Below, piece by piece: positions 22,135-34,534 of a DNA stretch of 64,000 nucleotides (position 1 is its first letter; each line of letters begins with the position of its first letter). This DNA comes from Eretmocerus hayati. Lineage: Eukaryota; Arthropoda; Insecta; Hymenoptera; Aphelinidae. The stretch lies in the NCBI GenBank assembly GCA_029851415.1, contig CM056742.1:111912246-111976245 (forward strand). The letters are read 5' to 3'. The notes beneath the pieces are model-generated. The model had not been told where the DNA came from. It saw nothing but the letters and a program-made list of their open reading frames with translations, and ran no database searches. Both the position numbers and the translations under genes were made by a program.

Positions 22135-23290
22135 GGGACCTCTGTACTAAGAATCTTGTCACTAAAACTCTCAATGACCATGCAGTTTAGTCTTGTATCA
22201 TCTCAATTTTTGAACCATAATCATCTGAATTTTTGTGAAGTCGAATTAGACCCGACGTGAGAAAATGCTATCATAACAGCGAAAAACAAAATTTTGTGAT
22301 CGGAATGTCTGATTGACAAGCCCATGATTTTCTTGTGTACTTCTCGACATAGGAACCGAATCAGCAGTCCGTTTTCTGCCTACACGTCAAGATTGTTTGC
22401 TCCATGTAAAAAAACTCGTTATTCAAGAGTTTTTTCCTGACCTGGACGAAGATCCTTACATGAAATCCCAGAACGGTGCACAGCATCGTGATTAGACAGC
22501 GTTTGTGCGTTGGAAAAGTTTATTTGGATACCCCGAGCAAGCGAGAATTTTTTTCCCTCGTAATTTTCAGTAGCAGGGATTTTTTTCGAAATCAGGTGTT
22601 GTCACTCGATTTTGACCCCAAATGATGAAAGATCGCCGGTTTTCCCGAAGCCTTGCTGCTCAAATATCACGAGGAAGAAAACTCTCGCTTGTGCGAAGTA
22701 ACCAATTATGCTTTTCCGTCGTAAAAAGGCCGTCTAAACACAATCCCGTGCTCCGTTTTGAGTAACTAATGTAAGTGTACCTAACATGGGTACAACATGG
22801 TTACTGTTGAGTCATTTTGCCTATAGTTTTGGCCCTTTCCAATATTTTTCCACGTACTTCAACTCGTTTTGAAGCTCGTTTCACTCGCGTTTCAAGGCCT
22901 TGGAGATGAGTATAAGTGAGTTCAATTTCGACAGAGCAAAGCCGAGCTATTACAATTTCCCCAAAAAGTAATTTTTGCGAGTTAGCGAAAGGGTGTATCG
23001 AACATGCTCCCATTAGCCGCTTTCACAACTCCAGCCTGCCTCGACATATTCTGGTGTACTTTGTCTCATCTCAAAGCTCGTTTCAAGACCTCCAAAATGA
23101 GCTCGAGTACGTCTAAATTTTGATCGACTCGACTGCAGCTGTCTTAGTTTTCCCCTAAAAAACATTCGGCGATAGAGTGCATAGAATCGTTTTTATCTGC
23201 ATGCAACCCCAACCGAGAGATTTTCGCCATTCCAAGTACTACTTCCGACCTATTTCGACATGTTAACCCTTTTTTTATGATTTTATTCGA
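22135..23290. other. Unassigned non-coding stretch
   Basis: No recognisable gene; the two short frames near 22801-23116 have no domain. Phrases such as AGCTCGTTTCA repeat locally near 22870 and 23070, suggesting an old duplicated segment. Confidence 0.3.
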
Positions 23291-23299
23291 TACTATACT

Positions 23300-24030
23300 C
23301 TCGGTCGTGGGAAAGTTGGGCCTGAAATTTACTTGATTTAATGCAAGGAAAAACTAGTGCAGGAAGGCCTGGAATGTCCAACAAAAATTGCGCCACAAAA
23401 TGTACTTGCCCAGGATGCACATAAAGAATGGTGTTTTGTGTGATCGTGGCAATCGATGCTCAATTCCATTATATTTGATAAGCTAACCCACTTTCAAAGT
23501 TTCCACGGAACTATTCATGTATTGAGATCTCATAATTTTCGAAGTTGTTCTGAGTTTCACATTCGACACGATTCACACGCATAGTGGAATATAAATGGGC
23601 GAAACCAGTCAAATTGAACTATATATGCAATATATTGCTCAAAACCATTCTCAATCACTCTGTCTCATTGAGAGCTCTCCGCAGATGCTCATTTGATTTT
23701 ACCGGGCTGGCCGTACGCGTTCCGCGCCGCGCACTGTTCAGTGCCGAAAAGGAAATCGTCGGTTTTTTTCATCGCCCAAACTGTCGAAAATGATTTCTAA
23801 TTGATTGAAAGGGCTGAGCAATTAAGAATTGATCGTGAGCAGTTATGAGCAATTCCATTCGTCACGTATTTTTGTCTCCACGCGAAGATATGGTCACTAA
23901 TAGGTGGTGCGACTTCATTATTTATTTAAAAAAAGCTGGGACCTGAGCAATTGTTGAAAACACTCGGAACAGATTGAGAAATTGATCCTTAATCAGGGTG
24001 AATTTCTTCAGAATTTGCCTTTAACCCTTT
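23300..24030 (-). repeat. Dispersed repeat, copy 2 (inverted)
   Basis: Reverse-complement counterpart of 1726-2390. Landmarks: TTCCACGGAACTATTCATGTATTGA near 23500, GCATAGTGGAATATAAATGG near 23578, and GAGCAATTGTTGAAAACACTC near 23945. After its end (near 24030) a short piece of the ~160-bp satellite follows (TTTGACACCACTCCTGCGAAGGGAGAATCC, 24050-24080), but in the same strand sense as at 1600, so the repeat-satellite junction has been rearranged. Confidence 0.7.
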
Positions 24031-24403
24031 TTTCCCCAACTTCCAGGGGGTATTTGACACCACTCCTGCGAAGGGAGAATCCCGAGTCTGATCGGAACTA
24101 AGCTTTTTTTTCTCCTCTTGGCTAACCCGGCGGCGCTGGTTGTGGCCGCTTGGAATGTGCCCACTACAAATATCAGCCGTCTGCTCGGCGGCTGTATCTG
24201 CGATGGCTGTAATTTGTCGAGAATACGTTTTTACATTATCTATGTGCTAGAGGCTTGCGTCATGCGTAGTAGAGCAAGAGCTAAATCATGCTTGTATATA
24301 AGCGTGTCGTTTCATAAGCTTTCTAACGTGTGATAGTTGTAGGCATCCTTATTACAATAAGCGTGATTATATCTATCATACAAATTCATGTGCATGTTTG
24401 TTA

Positions 24404-27090
24404 ATATATCGATGGCTCCTACGAAGAAAAACACTTTCTTAGCCACCGCCGAAGAGTAACACGTACGATTGTCATTCGCGAAGAGTAACACAAACGCGTA
24501 CCACCGGCAAAAAGTATCGCTTGGCTCTTGTCGCCGACGAAAAGTATCAAATAGCGCGTACCACCGACGAAGAGTATCATTTAGCGTTTGACGCCGACGA
24601 AAAGTATCACATAGAGCTTGTCAGCGACGAAAAGTATCACATAGCTCTCATGCCCGACAAAGAGTATCGCTTCTGCTGGATGTTGAATGATCAAAATCCA
24701 GATGATCAAACACGTAAATCTCGAACCAAAAATCTTGTTGGGGGAGAAAATTAACCCCGAAACTTAGGAAGGCAATTTAACCCGCAAGTACCCAGATGCT
24801 CGGACCGACAATTCTGTCGGGAAAATCAACCCCAGAACTTAGAAAGGCAATCAAACCCGCAAATAGACAGATGCTCGGACTAAATATCTGGTCGGGGGAG
24901 AAAATCAACCCCAAAACCTAGGAAGGAAATCAAACCCGCAAGTACCCGGATGCTCGGATTGAAAATTCTGTCGGAAAAATCAATCCCAAAACTTGGGAAG
25001 GCAGTCAAACTCGCAAATAACTGGATGCTCGGGCCAAGAATTCTAACAGGCGGAGAGTCATCCTCAATACCCAGGATAATAATCAAAATCGCGGACGCCC
25101 GGAATCTCGAACTGAAAATCCTCCCGAGAAAGTGATCAATGCAGATATCGCAATTAGTTATCTTCATCCATACATATTTCACGACGACTGCATCCTCTAG
25201 GTGCTCACGATCACAGTCGGTAGTTTTCTTCGATTCTTCATCCTCAGTTTGAAACCATGGGTTTTAGTGAACGATGAATCGAGTGTTTCATCTAAGGATT
25301 TCGGAAGATATACAAAAGTAATCGTGATCAATTTCCAACTGAAAGATGTGTTGTTTCGGAGCTATGAAAAAAATTAGTGGAAAAATTTCCCGCCCTTCTT
25401 AATTTTCCCCGCTCATTTTGAAATCAACGCATTCCCTAGGAATAAGATTTAAAGCTATCAAAGATTCACAAGAAAGACTATTATCGATTTTATGAGGTAA
25501 CATGAAATCGGTCTTTAGTTATGTACTCAAATGGGTCAAAAAAGCAGAAAAACACGTAAACTGCCTCCATCATTATTTTTATGAAAACACACTCATTAGT
25601 AAGAATTCTTGCGGTGATCCCGTCAAAGACCATAAGAAATCACTCGATTCTGGTCTCGGGAAAAAAAATTGGAACAGGAATTCATTTCACTTCAATTTCC
25701 ACTGCACTATCCCATCTATCGAGAAACTTGAAAGATAATACAGAAATATATCTAAAAAGTACCGAAGCGTCACAGTTGCTTTGCATTAATGAATGATATA
25801 AGTTTTTAGGTTATATTTTTCCGTCAGCAGGATTTTTGGTGAGAGCATACGGCTTACTGCGTGTTTGATTGCCTTCCTATGTTTTGGATTTTTTTGTTAC
25901 CGACAGAACTTTTCGACCCAGCATCAGGGTTTCTGGGGGTGTGATGGCCTTCCTAGACTTATAAGGGACAGAAGGGTATATTTGTAATGAACAATAATAA
26001 TCTGTCTAGAATCTAGAAGCTCATTTATGTATAGATATATCACAGCAATGATTCGGCAACAGGTTGTTGCCCTTATCAAGCCGAAATTTTATTATTATAG
26101 AAATTCTATTAGGGTGTGTTACCTGTCAGAACTCCCGGACTAGGCATCCGGGTACTTCCGAGTTAGACTGCTTTCCTAGATTTTGGGATTGATTTTATCC
26201 CCAACAGAATTTTTGGTCCGAGCATCCGGCTATTTCCGGTTTTGTTTGCCTTCCTAGTTTTTAGGATTAATATTATCCCTGACAGGAGTTTTGGTCTGAG
26301 CATTCGGTTATTAGCGGGTGAGATTACTTTCCTAGGTCTGAGAGTGGATTTTCTCCTCGACAGAAGTTTCGATCCAGGCATCCGGGCATTTGCAGGTTTG
26401 ATTGCTTTTTCCCACGTTTTGGGGTTGATTTTTTCCCCTGATGGAATTTCCGATCCGAATATCTGGTCATTTGCGGCGTTTTGATTCTTTCCTCGACAGA
26501 ATTCTTGGTCTGAGCATCCAGTTGTTTGAGGGTTCGACTGCCTTACTAGGTTTTGGCCCCGAATATGGATTGTGTTTACATTTTGCAACGGTTAATGACG
26601 AGATATTTTCTAAATGTCATCTCAGCCTCTCTCTCGTAAACTATCCAAATGTTTTGTGGATCTGCCAAAAGCATCTCAAATATTCAAATGTCTCACTCTC
26701 AACACGAATAAACAGTTTGGTCAAACTGCATCTCTTTAGATTTTCCAAATGTCACACTGCATCTCTTTAGATTTTCCAAATTTATTAACTTCTACCCCAA
26801 ACCGGAAACCAGGAAAACTCATCTGTCCGACGTGGCCAGCGCCAGGTGATAGTCTTCGCTGCTGGTAAGCTCTATGTGTTACTTTTCGTCGGCGACAAGC
26901 GCCAAGGAATACTTCTCGACGATGGTACGCGCCTATGTGTTACTTTTCGTCAGTGGTACACGCTATGTCATACTTTTCGACGGCGACATGCCCAAGTGAT
27001 ACTTTTCGCCGGAGGATATCGCGCAAGTGTTACGCTTCGCCGACGTTTAGCGTATGTGTTACTCTTCGTAGGAGCCATCGATATAGATTA
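24404..27090. mobile_element. Foldback-like element with subrepeat arms (2.7 kb)
   Basis: The outer ends match in inverse: ATATCGATGGCTCCTACGAAGA at ~24407 and its complement TCTTCGTAGGAGCCATCGATAT ending ~27084. The outer part of each arm is a tandem array of ~36-bp degenerate subrepeats built on CGACGAAAAGTATCACATA (left 24450-24670; reversed on the right 26840-27075). The inner part is a second array of ~78-80-bp units (left 24740-25130; reversed on the right about 26100-26570) based on words such as AAATCAACCCC, AGGAAGGCAA and GGATGCTCGGA. Tandem subrepeats within long inverted arms are the hallmark of Foldback elements. No transposase frame is seen in the ~950-bp centre. The open frames in the arms (24521-24754 and 26588-26163) are by-products of the arrays. 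Confidence 0.8.
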
Positions 27091-27091
27091 C

Positions 27092-27825
27092 TCAGATACA
27101 TATATATCTACTTATTGTTACTTGATGCATCCAATTTACAATGCTATTTTTCTCTTCTTCATGAACCTGATGAATGCAAAGCAGTCTTGAATATTTAGAG
27201 AACGCACATATGTCAGAGCCCAGAGGGATGTCTAAGTCTCGGATACTTAATATCAATTCTCCCCTATGATTTGAAATATTAGGGCATCTCCAAATGAGGT
27301 GCTCTACTGTTTGAGCTTCCCGAAGACAGTCGCATTGCTCTTCGCAGATAATGTTTTCTCTGAATAGATGGTGTTTCGATAAATTGTGATTGCTCTTAAG
27401 TCTATCCATCAAACAGATTTCTTGACGGTTGTTTTTAGTTTCACTGAACCATGGTTTGTTCGAAAATTTATCTTGAAAAGACATATATTTGGTGCCCTTG
27501 CGGCCAACTCCATAATTTTTACAATATAGAAACATTTTGTTCGTGACTAAGGCGCGAATGGTCGCATTGTATTCTGAAAACCGAAATTCATTTATCGTAA
27601 TCGTCTCAAGATCAAGCGCTTCTTTTGCCAAATGGTCAGCGGTTTCGTTCCCGAGGATATTTTTGTGACTCGGTATCCAATAAATTCGAACATGGAAGCC
27701 CGCTTGGCTCATGTCGAATAGCAACTTCCTTATGTTAGCGATTGTGTCATGCATTTTAGATTATAGGCCGTTCTTTATCAGATTAGAAATTACACTCAAT
27801 GAATCGGAAGATACATGCATTCTGT
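27092..27825 (-). pseudogene. Non-LTR retrotransposon 3' end (RNase H)
   Basis: The - strand reads the C-terminal part of a Jockey/I/R1-type ORF2. There is RNase H with a VSSDSLSV strand near 27800, and WIPSHKNILGNETADHLAKEA near 27680-27620 (catalytic His and Asp context). A Cys/His stretch follows, CDCLREAQTVEHLIWRCP near 27330, as found after RNase H in these elements. One in-frame TAA interrupts the upstream part near 27757, and everything N-terminal (endonuclease, reverse transcriptase) is missing, so this is a dead 5'-truncated copy. The stop codon at 27092-27094 lies only 1-2 bp from the end of the Foldback-like element, which probably inserted here. Confidence 0.85.
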
Positions 27826-27839
27826 ACGTGCACATGAAA

Positions 27840-28195
27840 TCCCAAGTCATTTGGTCGGGTAAAAATCGACATATCCTCCAAACGGATTTAGAGTTTATGA
27901 AGGACTACGGCCTCACCTTAAGGCTTCCAGCGTCGATACTGTTGGCCATGACCTATCATTTGACACCTTCTTGGGAAGGGAGAATTCCGGAAAGTCGAAT
28001 TATCTGCAATTTGCTGAGCAGAACTTAATTTCGCACGAAGTTTTGAGGTTAAAACACCCCGTGAATCCTAATGTTGAATACCCACATTTTCAGCATCGGT
28101 GCTCTGGGCCTTAGCTTATCAATTGACACCACTCTTGAAATAAGAGAATTCTCAAAAGTCGAGTTATACGCAATCTGCTGCTCCGAACTCAGTCG
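27840..28195 (+). repeat. Satellite-like repeat, second locus
   Basis: Two units of the ~160-bp satellite seen at 1050-1725: GGAAAGTCGAATTATCTGCAATTTGCTGAGC near 27992 and AAAAGTCGAGTTATACGCAATCTGC near 28153, with matching GACACC...AAGGGAGAATT phrases. It directly follows the truncated non-LTR element. Confidence 0.7.
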
Positions 28196-31110
28196 GAATT
28201 GTACAAAACTGGAATGTCTATTCTCCGCTTGAGTATATTATGTGTCGGATACCAGGATAATGGGGCCTCGGTCCTATTTTTTTCGCTGTACCATTTCGAC
28301 CATATCCGTAGGCCAAGTCTGTCGGCCATTCTCAGCTCCAAGTCCCCAAGTATTGGTGATAGCGATCGTGTAAATATACTCAATCCGCACACTCATTTTA
28401 TATCAATCCAAAAATAATGCGGACACCTCTATCAAAGCCTCCCGAATCCTAAATTTTTTATACCGGCCCTCTCCCGAGATCCAGAAACTATTGGTATCTT
28501 ACAGTAGCACATGGCTCGGGGACTAAACTAACCAAATTGTCCATAATACCTATGACAAAAAAGTCAATTCAAGACTGTACTATTAGTGATAAATTTGGAA
28601 AATATGGCCACATCGATTACGTTGACGCTAACAGTAAGAGTAAGCGTGGAACTCCAATTGTTACAGTATACAGACCTGACATTTTGACCCTTAATCTTTG
28701 AAAATAAAAAAGACGCGTTAACGGATCGATATGGAAATTCATTCTCAATTGTATTTTCATATAATACGAGTTGGAAATTTTTAATGGAGTGATTCGGAGC
28801 TTGTTCGTCGAACTTCAAGGTCATTAACTGTTCCGGCTAAGTTCTCGCAATAATGCCCATGGCTTTTGGCGCTAGAATTGGTAATGTCAAAGTGCTTGCG
28901 AAAATGTTTGTTACATCATATAACGTACTAAAAACAGTTATTAATGCTCATTTGAAGTGATTTCAATAAGTCAGAAGTGTTTCTTCACTGATCTTAGGAC
29001 AGATTATTATTGTTCATTACAAATATTGTAAAGCTGTTATTGAGTGGAACCTAAAAAATATGACTTTAGACATTTTTTAATGAATTTTTTGAGTACCCTT
29101 CTGAAGAAACAAGCATATTGGGTTAATCGAGTGTGCATTTAGGTACCCCAGCTCAATTTTGGTGAGCCCTCCATATGATATAAACAATTTTTAAACCTTG
29201 ATATCTTTCGAGTGTGTAAATTGGATACAACACGGGTAGGGGTGTAATTGAGTTCCTCTTGGGTAAGAAAGGGTTATAAGATCCTTGATTCAGTTACCAG
29301 AATTAGTTTGGTTACTGAAACTTGGACATTACTATACTTGACTGCAAGCATTTCTTGGCTAACAGGTGGAGCAAATTCACATATCTCATTTTTAGAAGCA
29401 GCACTCCATGTACACTTATTATTACATGCACAAACACTATTAAAACACATTATTGAAAGAATATTAGCTGATAGAATGTCAGATATCAAAATCAGGTTAA
29501 ACAAAACAACAACATAACAAGTCAATGACTTGTCTGGTCTGAAAATTCTAAATATTGCAAATTGATGACTGAGACATGAGGGTTTTGGTGTCATGTGTGT
29601 TACACACTAAATTTTCTCATCCTTCAATTGTATCCTTCAAAGCAAAGACAAGTATAAGAAAATGTGCAACTAATCATTCCTAGGATCATTGTGGATATAA
29701 GTTTCTATGATTGCATCTTTCTGAATGTTTTCTCAATTCAATATTTCTGCGCTCCGGATTCATCATAACATTTTACTTTACTCCAAGTAGCAAGCTTGAT
29801 ATGTAAAGTGGATTGAGCTTGGAACCTGATGTGAGGGTAGAAACCATCAAAACAGGCAGAGACTATGATGTGACATTGCTGAGGAAATTGAAATTTTTAG
29901 AAGTGTTGGAGCTCTAACATTACCTCTTCAGCTGGAAGTCACACACCCAGATTTTGAAAGACGAATCCTATCCACGTTATTCTGTTTTTGGACTATTGGT
30001 CTTGATTTGCCGTAATTCACAGCCCGACTGAGCTCAACGCCTAACTGTCAGAATGAATCTACTCACTCTATACGCTGAATTTTTCTTCGTTTTCTCGTAT
30101 GTGACCGTTCTGAGTGATGAGAATCCTAACCAACACGAAACCTTTGCACGGTTGCAACGGGTCTGCAAATCCTGCAACCCGTGACGCGAAGCCAGATATT
30201 AAGATACCCTGGAACCAAAATTGTCAGGAATGGGGATTTCAAATAAGCGGATTGATGAAATTGAGATTCTAGTAACGGAGTTAACGACCAGAAAAACTCT
30301 ACTCTTTCAAATTCTTTTAAAGTCAGCCAAAATCATGCTCATATCCGAGCCATTTCAGTACGCTTCGAAACTCCGAATGTTGCTCGAAACGATATCCTCT
30401 TGGGGCTCAGAAAAACTTCGATCTGAAATTAACAACAAGTTCAAACATTCACGTGTTTTATTTGTTTTTCCGTGGAATGAGCTGATTTTAATTCACATGA
30501 AAGTTCAGATCACTCATTGTCTCAAACATAACCTTCGGATACTTTGGTACGACGAGTTTAAGTGAGCCAGTGATCTGGACTTTCATGTAAACTATATAAA
30601 AATAAACCCATTCTACGGGACAATGAATGAAATAACGTGAGAGCTCGAAGTTATGTCGCTTTTCCAGATTCAGTATAGGTTTCTAGCCCATAAGCATATC
30701 CCTATCAGCAAAATTCGAAGCGCACTGAAGTTGCTCGCATGAGCACATTTTTGATAAGTTGAAGAAAATTCGAATAATGGGCTTTTTGGGCGTAGATTCG
30801 GTTAGTAGAGTTTTGATTTCATTAATCCGTCTTTTTGGAATACTAATACTCAACGATTTCGGTGCTAGGGTACCCTGCGAGGTATAGGAACTCTAATAGG
30901 AACTCCAAGAAGAGGGACTAATGAAACAGAAACTCCACTCACCGAGTCCACAACTAGAAAAACTCTACCTTTTTCAAATGCTCATCCGAGCCATTCCAGT
31001 ACGCTTGAATGTTGCTTACTACGCTGCACTCTTTGGATATGAATACTCGATCTGAGAAAAAATTCGTTCGAATTTTCACGTTTTCCTATTAGTTTTCCAT
31101 CAGAGTGAGG
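28196..31110. other. Unassigned stretch, anonymous short ORFs
   Basis: Short frames at 28392-28189 (-), 28824-28564 (-), 29248-29517 (+), 29594-29274 (-) and 30221-30565 (+) are not recognised. The 29.2-29.9 kb part has milder composition, like the RPRD2-like gene region, and could contain an exon, but I see no convincing splice pair and phase. Phrases near 30560 and 31000 (GAGCCATTCCAGTACGC-like) repeat with the 32 kb region, so an old repeat is present. Confidence 0.3.
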
Positions 31111-31112
31111 TA

Positions 31113-32064
31113 CACTGAAAAATTGTTATGTTAATTTACCAATTCGTTTGGTAAAAACACAGCTCTGAGCGTCCCTGCTGAAAATGATTTCGCGGGATCC
31201 CATGGGATCCCATGGGACTTCGTGGGACCTGGCCCTGGTAAAATTTCTATTTTCTATATTTTGCAAAATTTGGCACCGCAGCCGTGCAGCATACGAGTTT
31301 CGAACATTATTTCTCCGGCCCACGAAGTGGATGATACATGGGGAATAAAGAATAGATGCTACGTGGATTCTGACCACGTATTCATGACGTGTACGACGAT
31401 TCGAGATCAGAATCCACGTAGCATCTATTCTTTACTCGCCATGTATCATCCACTTCGTGGGCCGGAGGAATAATGTTCGAAACTCGTATGCTGCACGGCT
31501 GCGGTGCCACATTTTGCAAAATATAGAAAATAGAAATTTTACCAGGGCCAGGTCCCACGAAATTATTTTCAGCAGGGGTGGTGAATTTCATCTGTTTTTG
31601 TAATTTTACGAAATGCTTGTGAATTTACCAGGCTGAGATGCGGTAATTCTTGGAAACCAGTCCCAGCCCGGTAAAATTTGCCTTGCTCAGGCTTGTAAAT
31701 TTTAGCCAACTGAGCATGCGCAGATTTACACTTTGGTCTGCTTCGCACATGCACAACTAACCTGAAAAACTCCTACACGAACAATTGTTTCGGTCTCGAG
31801 CGATGAATTTTCGACTCGCACGGATCATTTTCCTTTTCGGGATCATCGAGGTTCCGTATGCCTCAATTCAAGACTCAAATTCATCAGGAAAGAGTCTCAA
31901 AGGAGTTTTTACGCTTCAATTGAACGGGATTTTTCTGAGTCTGAAATTCACCATCGACCGGTAATGAAATTCACAAGCCACTTGTGAATTTACATGCCCC
32001 AGCACGGTATCCAGGAATTACCGCCGCTCAGCCCAGTGAATTTACATAAAATTTTTTTACAGTA
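31113..32064. mobile_element. TA-flanked MITE, relative of the P-element host site
   Basis: The left end, after TA, reads CACTGAAAAATTG and the right end is TTTTTTTACAGT. The interior matches, in order, both halves of the element at 48963-49352 / 58946-59108. The GTAATTCTTGG...CCCGGTAAAATTTGC part pairs with 58946-59050, and GGCTTGTAAATTTTAGCCAACTGAGCATGCGC pairs with 49300-49340 in reverse. This copy shows what the host element looked like before the P-like insertion. TA flanks and CACTG termini suggest a Tc1/mariner-mobilised MITE. A second MITE is nested in it. Confidence 0.8.
31173..31577. mobile_element. Nested palindromic MITE (~400 bp)
   Basis: Ends CCCTGCTGAAAAT / ATTTTCAGCAGGG with nearly identical arms of ~190 bp meeting near 31390. 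Both arms carry GGACCTGGCCCTGGTAAAAT, TGGCACCGCAGCCGTGCAGC and AGAATAGATGCTACGTGGATT words. The left arm alone has a small tandem amplification (GGGATCCCAT repeated, 31190-31215). High arm identity implies recent arrival. The open frames on both strands are mirror images and not genes. Confidence 0.85.
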
Positions 32065-32435
32065 ACGTGTCCATGAACTTCGAGGTCCAGGTCACTCGCT
32101 ATCTTAAATACCACTAACAGTTACTTTTGTTCAACAAAGTCGGGTGAGTGAGCTATCTGGACTTTTGAGCCCATGAAGATCGAGTCACTCTGACGGAGAA
32201 CTAATAGCATACCTGGTGATGGCGAGAGGACAAAGTCCACAGGCCACATAGCGCGAAGAAGAAGAAGAAGATGAAGAGAACTAGTAGAAAAATGAGGGAA
32301 TCAGAAATTTCAGAATTTTTTTGAGATGGACTAGAATTTCTCTATCCAAAGAGTACATCAATACGAGCAATATTCGAAGCGTATTGGAATAGCTTGGATG
32401 CGCATGTTTTTTGCCAAGTTTGGAAAAATTGGAAA

Positions 32436-32600
32436 GGATGGATATATAAGTTGATTATTTGGTCTCATCGATCTTGAAGGACGGTGGGGAACTAAATAAA
32501 TTCCCAAAATTTCTTTCATGAAATTTTGGGAATTTACTTAGTTTCCCACCATCCTTCAAGATCGATGAGACCAAATAATCAACTTATATATGAACCATCC
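32436..32600. repeat. Near-perfect long hairpin (~80-bp stem)
   Basis: Sequence from GGATGGATATATAAG to CTTATATATGAACCATCC is an inverted repeat with about 80 bp per arm, only a few mismatches and almost no loop (centre near 32517). It could be a tiny MITE, or form a long double-stranded RNA hairpin if transcribed. Only one copy was seen in the window. Confidence 0.8.
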
Positions 32601-32814
32601 AAGACGAAAAATCTACCAAATCACTCATGGAAAGGATGGAGTTTTTTTGATCGTGAATTCGGTGAGTGAATTTTTTGTTCCATTGATCCCTCTTTCTGGA
32701 ACTTCTATACCTCGCAATTTCAGTGCCAAAGTATCTGAATTCGTGAAAGAAAGGTCTGCTCACTCCGATGCTCGGACGCTCGCATGCTGATTGACCGCCC
32801 TGGTAAAATTTTAA

Positions 32815-33195
32815 ATAAGCATTTTATGGTATGATACTCATACAATACGACCACGTGATACCATACAATACTCATACGATATTTCACGATGTCTGCGATA
32901 CGAACTCATACGTACTCGTGAGATACCATACGATACTTATGTCACAGATACGCATGAAATAACATGCGATACTCGTGTAGAACCAACATCCGATATACCA
33001 ATGAGATAATGCGATACTCGCCCTAAGAATGCTCTGTATTCTTATACGATACTACAAGATATCAAACGATACTGCTGGGTTTTGTGAGATATCGGCATAC
33101 TCTGGAGGATACGCGTCTTTTTGGGCAGAATATACGTTCGCGATACTATATAACACTGATTGATATTCTTGGCCTGATACTAATGAAATACTATC
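32815..33195. repeat. Degenerate GATACCATACGATACTC satellite, block 1
   Basis: A loose tandem array of words such as GAGATACCATACGATACT and ACTCGTGAGATACC. A second block of the same kind lies at 34535-35165, on the other side of the THAP pseudogene. Confidence 0.7.
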
Positions 33196-33616
33196 ATAGA
33201 GGTATAAGAATAGAGTGAGCGAGTCCCATACCCTTCGCTGCGCGGAAGCGTCCGGCACTTTCGCGCAAAGAGAGAGAGACGGACAGAACGTGTAAGCACC
33301 CTCCTCCCGGCGCATGCGCGCACCGCTGAGACTCAGGTCCAGGTCAGGTGTGCCGCGGGCCGCAGTGTCATGCGCGCGAATATGAAAAATCGAAGCCCGG
33401 TAGACTCGAGTCCGTTGGCAGTAGCCGGGCAGCTGCTCCAGAACATCGGGAGTAAGCTAACCATGGTAATGGAAAATCAAGGCCACATTTTTGCAATATT
33501 GAGATCAAACGGAATTGTGAGTGAAAGTGTTCTAGATTATGGTAACCCGATGTATTGCATGAAGAAAGCATGGTAAACTCTTGAGTGCTCGAGCAGATCC
33601 TGTTCCGCTGTCAAAA

Positions 33617-34061
33617 ATGCCACCCACATGCGTAATATGCCAGAGAAAACCGGTCCGGGTCAATCGACATGTCACGTTCGATAGAAATCGTAGTTTCTAC
33701 AGGTATGTAGGGATTTCGGGATATCGTTATTAGGGAATAAGCTCTCGTGACTAACATTTTCCGCCCTTGCAATTTTTACCATATCCCTCTTTTCTTCAGA
33801 TTCCCTATTCAGAATGATCTCAGGGCCAAGTGGATTGAAAAAATACAACTGTCCAAAAAAATAACAGACGATTCTCGAGTATGTAGTGACCATTTTGAGG
33901 AATCTTCGTTCCATAAAAATTATGGTTGGGGCGCGAGAAGAAAATTGTTATGAGACGCAGTTCCACGTTTTATAGTAGAAAATTTGATAGTTCTAAAAAA
34001 TACAGATGAAAGTGTTCAATCAAATGCCGAAATTGATCGATCATTCCTCAACAAACTTTAA
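33617..34061 (+). pseudogene. THAP-domain gene remnant
   Basis: Exon 1 (33617-33702) starts MPPTCVICQRKPV and ends at a donor AG|GTATGT. Exon 2 follows an acceptor TTTTCTTCAG at 33799 and reads FPIQNDLRAKWIEKI, RVCSDHFEESSF, giving the C2CH zinc ligands (C-x2-C and C-x2-H) and the Trp of a THAP DNA-binding domain, split by an intron of 97 bp. At 33951 a TGA stops the frame immediately before DAVPRF, which is the AVPTF box that ends THAP domains. Reading past it stays homologous for a short way, so the stop is a lesion (CGA to TGA would explain it). A possible later exon begins after TTTTTTGCAG near 34278. No catalytic P-type domain is visible. This may be a P-element relative or a decayed host THAP gene. 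The frame 33370-33576 upstream is unexplained. Confidence 0.75.
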
Positions 34062-34534
34062 ATAAGGATACAAAATGCATCAATTTTGTACCTCTCATCA
34101 CAGAGAAAACACATAGTTTCTACCAGCCTTCCGACCATGCGTACTGTAGATCGGCTGTGGACAATAAACGAGTTCCCAATATTGATAATTGTGAAAAACC
34201 AAGTATGATACGAGTCAAAGTGTCAATCCTCATCATATTTGTACGGCTCACCATGTCATCATTCTCTTTTTTGCAGAGAATACCGAGACTTTCCAGAATA
34301 TTCAAAATAATCTATATTGTCAACCGTCGCAAAGCGATGATGCAACCAGTAACTCTACCCAATGTATTACCCAAAAGAGAGGTCAACAATCGGAGCTGCG
34401 CGATTGTCAATGAAGGTGCGATTTAGATGAGCTTGAAGGAACCGCAAGTAAACCGCCTCTTCCATCTGTCGCTGAATGTGTACAGAGTGTATGTATGTAT
34501 ACAGAATGTGTACAGGACTTTCCCGGTAATGTAA

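Noticed and set aside
24450..24670. CRISPR-like array
   Set aside because: The ~36-bp units are degenerate and contiguous with no unique spacers, are mirrored in the opposite arm, and the DNA is eukaryotic.
24521..24754. 12-residue-repeat protein (DEKYHI repeats)
   Set aside because: It follows from the 36-bp subrepeat being a multiple of three; the mirrored arm does not conserve the frame.
26163..26588. 141-codon - strand ORF as a gene
   Set aside because: Entirely within the inner ~79-bp subrepeat array of the foldback-like element.
31190..31215. GGGATCCCAT repeats as a regulatory array
   Set aside because: They are a small tandem amplification confined to one arm of a MITE.
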